Below are positions 59,935-64,000 of a stretch of 64,000 bases of DNA, one piece after another. The stretch comes from Rhizobium giardinii bv. giardinii H152 (lineage in GTDB: Bacteria > Pseudomonadota > Alphaproteobacteria > Rhizobiales > Rhizobiaceae), in NCBI RefSeq assembly GCF_000379605.1, contig NZ_KB902602.1:124001-188000 (forward strand), written 5' to 3'. Below the pieces are notes generated by a model that was not told where the DNA came from, did no database searches, and saw only the letters and a list, made by a program, of their open reading frames with translations. The first letter of the stretch is position 1. Every line of letters starts with the position of its first letter. Position numbers and translations under genes: made by a program.

Positions 59935-60691
59935 ATGTCGAAGCGACTTGAAGGAAGAGTAGCTAGGTGGTTCCGGTATCGGCGCCGCCATTGCCAACCG
60001 GCTTCTTGAGGAGGGAGCGTCCGTGATGATCTCCGGCAGAACCGAGAAGCGGTTATCGGAAGCTGCCTCGAAGATGCCGGCCGAACGCAGCGGCACATTT
60101 GTCGCCAATGTTTCCTCACGGCCGGACTGCGACGCCCTAGTCGCAGCGACCGTGAAACGGTTCGGCCGCATCGACACTGTCGTCAATGCCGCCGGCATGA
60201 ATCTCGTCGGCACCATCGAAGAGACGAGCGATCAGGATTGGGACGAGTGCATTGCCTCGGACCTTTCGGGCGTCTTCTACATGAGCCGTGCAGCGGTTCC
60301 GCATATCAAGGAGACCAAGGGCTCGATCGTCAACATCGGCTCCGTCTCTTCCCTTGGTGGCGGCTGGAGCCATGCGGCCTACAATGCTGCAAAGGGTGGC
60401 GTTGCAAACCTAACGCGCTCAGCGGCCTGCGACCTGGGCAAGTTCGGCGTAAGGGCCAATACAGTGGCGCCCGGGCTTACCGTGACGGGAATGGTGGATG
60501 CCATCATGGATGATGACGAGCTGCGAAAAGGCCTGGGACCGCATTCCATTGAGACGGGCGGCCAACCGGAAGAGATTGCCTCGGCGGTCGCCTTCCTTGC
60601 CAGCGACGAAGCGGCATGGATCACCGGTATAGTCCTGCCGGTGGACGGTGGCCAGACCTGCGCGGATGGCGGCCCGGAGTGGGATAAATGA
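59935..60691 (+). pseudogene. SDR gene with small deletion in the cofactor loop
   Basis: The start MSKRLEGRVA is in one frame and GSGIGAAIANRLLEEGASVMISGR to the end DGGQTCADGGPEWDK in another. The break at about 59966 removes roughly 8 bases that should encode the VTG part of the TGG-x-SGIG cofactor motif. The rest, including NAAG and YNAAK, is intact. A restart at 60023 would lack the cofactor site. It is probably inactive unless the sequence has an error. It ends at a strong terminator. Confidence 0.8.
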
Positions 60692-60697
60692 AACCGC

Positions 60698-60726
60698 GAA
60701 AAGCCCGGACATTGTCCGGGCTTTTC
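60698..60726. terminator. Strong bidirectional terminator
   Basis: A perfect 13-bp stem GAAAAGCCCGGAC (60698-60710) and GTCCGGGCTTTTC (60714-60726) with loop ATT, flanked by A- and T-rich ends. It separates the plus-strand SDR remnant from the convergent DoxX gene. Confidence 0.9.
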
Positions 60727-60745
60727 CTTTGATCGAGTGATTCGA

Positions 60746-61180
60746 TTAGCGGCGGGCGTCGAGGCTGTAACGACCCGCGCCGAACGCCACGACCTGCAGC
60801 AGGCCACCGGCCATTGCGATATTCTTGAAGAAGTGGATGAACTGGTTCAGGTCGCTGAGGTTGTTGTGGAACGTCAGTGCAGTGGCAACGCTGAACAGGG
60901 CAAGGATCAAAGCGACGATGCGGGTCTGGAAGCCGAGGATCAGGGCAATGCTGCCCAGGATTTCAGTCACGACGGCTGCGCCGTAGGACAGCGGCGGGAT
61001 GGGCAGGCCAACCATGTTGATATAGCCGATCGTTCCAGCCGGATCAGAGATCTTGCTGATCCCGGACAGAAGGAAGATTGCCGCCAAAAGGATACGGCCG
61101 GCGAGAGGCGTGACGCCGTTAATGAGGGCCGAATGGGAAAGGGTTTCAACGCGCTGGGCGATTGCATCGGAATAAGACAT
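60746..61180 (-). CDS. DoxX-family membrane protein
   Basis: A 144-residue protein with four membrane segments (residues 24-42, 60-78, 80-98 and 118-136). LLAAIFLLSGISKISDPAGT and ILGFQTRIVALILALFSVATAL are DoxX hallmarks. Family members have been linked to quinone or thiol redox and oxidative stress complexes. It stands downstream of an SDR gene on the same strand with a 181-base spacer that has its own inverted repeat, so it probably has its own promoter. Confidence 0.92.
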   Translation of the reverse strand: MSYSDAIAQRVETLSHSALINGVTPLAGRILLAAIFLLSGISKISDPAGTIGYINMVGLPIPPLSYGAAVVTEILGSIALILGFQTRIVALILALFSVATALTFHNNLSDLNQFIHFFKNIAMAGGLLQVVAFGAGRYSLDARR

Positions 61181-61247
61181 GGAAATTCTCCTTGAGTTGG
61201 GGCGTAGCCACCGTTGGCTGCGTCGTGAGGAGAAATTGCCATTGTCC

Positions 61248-61305
61248 GATCGAACGAAAAAGCTGGATAATATGGGAGATTATCGTCGATAAAATCGAAC
61301 GATAA
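61248..61305. promoter_or_regulatory. Repeated TCGAACGA elements and dyad upstream of DoxX gene
   Basis: ATCGAACGA occurs at 61249-61257 and 61294-61302. The second overlaps an inverted repeat TTATCGT (61280-61286) and ACGATAA (61299-61305). The region is AT-rich and lies 68-125 bases upstream of the DoxX start. It looks like an operator, regulator unknown. Confidence 0.42.
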
Positions 61306-61361
61306 AGGTAAAGAAAAACCCGCGCTTTTGACGGCGCGGGTCCGACAGGACGGTCGAGAAA

Positions 61362-62138
61362 TCAGATGACTGAGAGCAGGCCTCCATCTACCAGAAGGGC
61401 CGTGCCTGACACATAGCTCGACAGGTCCGATCCGAGGAAAGCGACAGCATCCCCGACTTCCGCCGGTTTGCCAAGCCGCCGAAGCGGCGTCCTCTGGCGA
61501 AAGCCCTCGGAAGCCTGGGCGATACCGGGGCTCGTGCGAAGAAGCTCGGTGTCGATCGTGCCGGGTGCTACCGCGTTCACACGGATGCCATCCGGTCCAA
61601 GGGCGTCGGCCAGTGATTTCGCCATCAGCACCACACCGCCCTTGCTTGTCGAGTAGGCAACGGTGATGCCGGCGCCAGAGATCCCGCCCATGCTCGCCAT
61701 GAGGACAATGCTGCCCTGCTTGTTCAGTGCCTTCATCTGGCGCGCAGCAGCCTGAGCACCGAACAGCGGGCCATCGAGGTTCACCGCCATCAGGCGGCGG
61801 TAATCGTCTTCCGGAACCTCCGCCCCGTCTGTCTTCAGTGTAATGCCTGCATTTGCGACCATGACATCGACGCCGCCGAATTCTTCTGCCGCCGCAACCA
61901 GGGCGTCGTTGTCAGCCTTGCGGCTGACGTCTGCTTTGATGAAAACGGATTTTGTCCCCAGTTTTCTGATCTCGGAGGCAGTCGGTTCACCGCCTTCGCG
62001 AGGTGCTTCCACGACGTCCGAGACGATAACTGCTTCGGCGCCATGTTCGGCAGCTCGGATGGCGATCGCACGGCCAATGCCGCTCGATGCGCCGGTTACG
62101 ATGACAACCTTGCCGTCTAGAATGTTACTGTTGCTCAT
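61362..62138 (-). CDS. SDR-family oxidoreductase
   Basis: A 258-residue classical SDR: TGASSGIG at residues 14-21, NAG as VANAGITL, MASMGG and YSTSK at the active site, and DGGLLSV at the end. Asp after strand 2 (VSDVV) suggests NAD. The ATG at 62138 is inside the end of the SnoaL gene (14-base overlap), so the two are coupled. Substrate unknown; homologues act on small alcohols and sugars. Confidence 0.93.
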   Translation of the reverse strand: MSNSNILDGKVVIVTGASSGIGRAIAIRAAEHGAEAVIVSDVVEAPREGGEPTASEIRKLGTKSVFIKADVSRKADNDALVAAAEEFGGVDVMVANAGITLKTDGAEVPEDDYRRLMAVNLDGPLFGAQAAARQMKALNKQGSIVLMASMGGISGAGITVAYSTSKGGVVLMAKSLADALGPDGIRVNAVAPGTIDTELLRTSPGIAQASEGFRQRTPLRRLGKPAEVGDAVAFLGSDLSSYVSGTALLVDGGLLSVI

Positions 62139-62607
62139 TGTGGTGATCCTTAGTTTCCGGCATTTTGGGAGCCGAGGAGGGCAGGGCGTCGAGTTGCTGC
62201 AGGAGGTAGTAGAGGTTGGCGACACCCCAGTGTTCGACGATCTGGCCGTTGCGAATGCGCATGGCATCGACGGTTTCGAACTTGATCTTTCGGCCCGTTG
62301 GCTCGATTCCAAGTACGACGCCCTGATGGGTGCCGTGGTAAGTCTTGAAGGTCGTGACGATATCGCCATCGACCGCTTGCCAATGGATTTCGGCATGGAA
62401 ATCCGGGAAGGCTTCGCGTAGCGCCTGGTAAAGGCGGCGCGCACCTTCCTTGTCCGGCGTCCCACCTGGCTGCGGCGTGTGGTCCAGGAAGTCGTCGGCG
62501 AAAAGTTCGTCGAACAGTTCGAAATTGCCGCCAGACTGCACTTCAAGTGTGTTGCGCCGGACGACTGCTTTCAATGCTTCCTGTTGGACTTCATGATGGT
62601 CTGACAT
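62125..62607 (-). CDS. SnoaL-like ester cyclase family protein
   Basis: A 160-residue SnoaL/NTF2-fold protein: LFADDFLDHTPQPGGTPDKEGARRLYQALREAFPDFHAEIHWQ and the later GRKIKFETVDAMRIRNGQIVEHWGVANL are typical of the SnoaL-like polyketide cyclase family. Most bacterial members are of unknown role, with some acting as isomerases or dehydratases. The ATG at 62607 is preferred to an upstream start. It lies between two SDR genes on the same strand. Confidence 0.9.
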   Translation of the reverse strand: MSDHHEVQQEALKAVVRRNTLEVQSGGNFELFDELFADDFLDHTPQPGGTPDKEGARRLYQALREAFPDFHAEIHWQAVDGDIVTTFKTYHGTHQGVVLGIEPTGRKIKFETVDAMRIRNGQIVEHWGVANLYYLLQQLDALPSSAPKMPETKDHHNEQQ

Positions 62608-62632
62608 GGGATGATCTTTCCTGGGTTCGGTG

Positions 62633-63406
62633 TCAGAGTTCAAAACCACCGATTGTCATGCCGCCATCGACGGTCAGCATGTGTCCGGTGACATAGGAGG
62701 CGGCGTCAGAGGCAAGCCAGATCGCGGCGGCCGCGATTTCCTCCGGCTTGCCGCCGCGTTTGGCAGGAATGGCGTTTTGGGCAAGGGCTGCAAAACCCGG
62801 GTTCTGCTGGCTGTTTGCCGCGACCATTGGCGTTTCAGTCCAGCCGGGGGCAATCGCGTTGACGCGAATGCCCTGGGCCGCATTTTCCATCGCGGCAACC
62901 CGGGTCAGGCCCTGCACGCCATGCTTGGAAGCAGCGTAGGCACTCATGCCTCCCGGTCCTGTCAAAGCGGCGACCGAAGCTGTGTTGACGATCGAACCAC
63001 CACCGCTGCGCCTGATCAGTGGGATTTAGTACTTCATCCCGAGAAAGACGCTTTGGAGATTGACGGCGATGACCCGTTGGAAGTCTTCAAGAGGATAGTC
63101 TTCGATCCGCTTCGCAGGGCCGGTGATCCCGGCATTGTTGAAGGCAGCGTCGAGCCGACCGGATGCAGCGTTGATCTGCTCGATCCATCCGACGACCTGA
63201 GGTTCGCTGGCGACGTCGAGTTCGGTTGTAAACGCCCGGCCATATTTGGCGCGGATTAGGTCTGCGGTCTGCGTGAGACCTTGGGCATCGCGATCGGCGA
63301 GATGCACTGTCGCGCCGTCACGAGCGAGCCCCAGTGCTATCGCCCGACCGATTCCCGAAGCCGCACCGGTGACCGCGACGACCTTGTTTGAGAAAAGCGA
63401 GGACAT
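62633..63406 (-). pseudogene. SDR gene interrupted by one in-frame stop
   Basis: A full-length SDR frame of 257 codons broken by a TAA at 63026-63028 in LGMKY-stop-IPLIRRS. Both parts are in the same frame. The first half has TGAASGIG and NNAG; the second has YAASK and DGGMTIGG. A GAA or CAA to TAA change is the simplest explanation. The second part lacks the cofactor loop, so neither half should work alone. It is the upstream member of the minus-strand SnoaL/SDR group. Confidence 0.82.
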
Positions 63407-63479
63407 GACTTCTCCTTGCCACCCGATGGCAATCGGCTGGTCTGGTTGGAGCTGAAATTCAGGAGTGAGTTAGGCGGGC

Positions 63480-64000
63480 TTAGCCGTGAGCAGCGACGAG
63501 AGCAGTTGCGGTCCGGGCAACAATCTCGCCCTGATGGTAGGCACCTGCAAGATCGATCTGCGAAGGCTGGCGCGACCCGTCGCCACCGGCAACCGTCGTT
63601 GCGCCATAGGGAGCGCCGCCAACGATTTCTTCCGTGCTCATCTGGCCCTTGTGGCTATAGGGCAGGCCGACGATGATCATGCCAAAGTGCATGAGGTTGG
63701 TGATGATCGAAAACAGGGTGGTTTCCTGTCCACCATGCTGGGTACCGGTCGACGCGAACGCTGCGCCTACCTTGCCGTTGAGAGCTCCACGTGCCCACAG
63801 GCCACCGGCCTGGTCGAGAAACGCCGCCATCTGGGAGGACATACGGCCGAAGCGTGTTCCGGTACCGACGATGATCGCATCATAGTCGGCCAGTTCCGCC
63901 ACGGTCGCAATCGGGGCCTCCTGATTGAGTTTGAAGTGAGCCTTGTCGGCGACTTCGAGCGGGACAGTCTCCGGCACGCGCTTGATCGTAACTTCGGCGC
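63480..64000 (-). CDS. wrbA: NAD(P)H:quinone oxidoreductase WrbA, C-terminal part
   Basis: About 173 residues of a WrbA-type flavoprotein whose start lies beyond the right edge. [30 protein letters not shown] and [24 protein letters not shown] are hallmark FMN and quinone-site segments, and [24 protein letters not shown] is near the end. WrbA reduces quinones by two electrons and limits redox cycling. It lies upstream of the interrupted SDR on the same strand with a 73-base gap. Confidence 0.94.
   Translation of the reverse strand, partial: AEVTIKRVPETVPLEVADKAHFKLNQEAPIATVAELADYDAIIVGTGTRFGRMSSQMAAFLDQAGGLWARGALNGKVGAAFASTGTQHGGQETTLFSIITNLMHFGMIIVGLPYSHKGQMSTEEIVGGAPYGATTVAGGDGSRQPSQIDLAGAYHQGEIVARTATALVAAHG

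Noticed and set aside
1-64000. Search for phage, toxin-antitoxin, secretion or defence systems
   Set aside because: No integrase, restriction, Cas, toxin-antitoxin or secretion gene was recognised in any frame.

Overview
The window looks like a secondary replicon or accessory region of a rhizobial alphaproteobacterium (Rhizobiaceae: Rhizobium, Agrobacterium, Ensifer or Shinella type). The evidence is the high GC content, dense operons, many ABC sugar importers and LysR/GntR/RpiR regulators, a DUF1127 mini-protein, an Atu4866-type protein and an ISL3 remnant. No rRNA, tRNA, CRISPR, phage or replication gene was seen. Genes run off both ends: an SDR at the left and wrbA at the right.

Region 1 (1-12.8 kb) is a polyol/sugar regulon around an FCD-type GntR regulator. 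It holds an SDR plus GldA-like dehydrogenase pair, an AroE-like oxidoreductase, an Rbs-type importer joined to a split transketolase, an aldehyde dehydrogenase, a GMC oxidoreductase and a HAD phosphatase. Three nearly identical AT-rich near-palindromes lie in three promoter regions of this block and are probably the GntR operators.

Region 2 (12.9-25.4 kb) is a long plus-strand operon. In order it has a KDPG-type aldolase, SDR, two zinc alcohol dehydrogenases, a glycerol-kinase-type FGGY kinase, an AroE-like enzyme, a cupin phosphoglucose isomerase, a 2-hydroxyacid dehydrogenase, a fused UlaG-like lactonase/low-molecular-weight phosphatase, an SDR and a TIM-barrel epimerase. An RpiR regulator and an inositol-monophosphatase-like enzyme follow. 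It reads as a complete phosphorylated-sugar pathway of unknown substrate. Downstream, a structured leader precedes an amidohydrolase/NifU-like pair, then come a PRISE-type reductase and two LysR genes.

Region 3 (30.2-44.1 kb) is a second long operon. An SDR is followed by a CUT1 sugar importer with two different ATPases, a small membrane protein, an ABC-2 exporter ATPase and permease separated by a third related SDR, and a secreted membrane-anchored protein of unknown family. Transhydrogenase genes pntA and pntB follow and could supply NADPH balance to the many dehydrogenases.

Region 4 (44.1-46.9 kb) is a scar: a broken SRAP gene, a 54-residue zinc-ribbon-like gene, an orphan small protein, a decayed ISL3 transposase and a truncated VOC gene.

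Region 5 (46.9-64 kb) is a redox/electrophile-response cluster: hydrolase-OsmC fusion, MsrA/MsrB, AhpD-like protein, cupin, Rrf2, LysR genes, MBL hydrolase, AraC, flavin reductase, monooxygenase, several SDRs, DoxX, SnoaL and WrbA. Three genes here are interrupted (two by single in-frame stops, one by a small deletion). A repeated 16-base element with a 20-bp-spaced GCAA repeat marks two likely AraC-controlled promoters.
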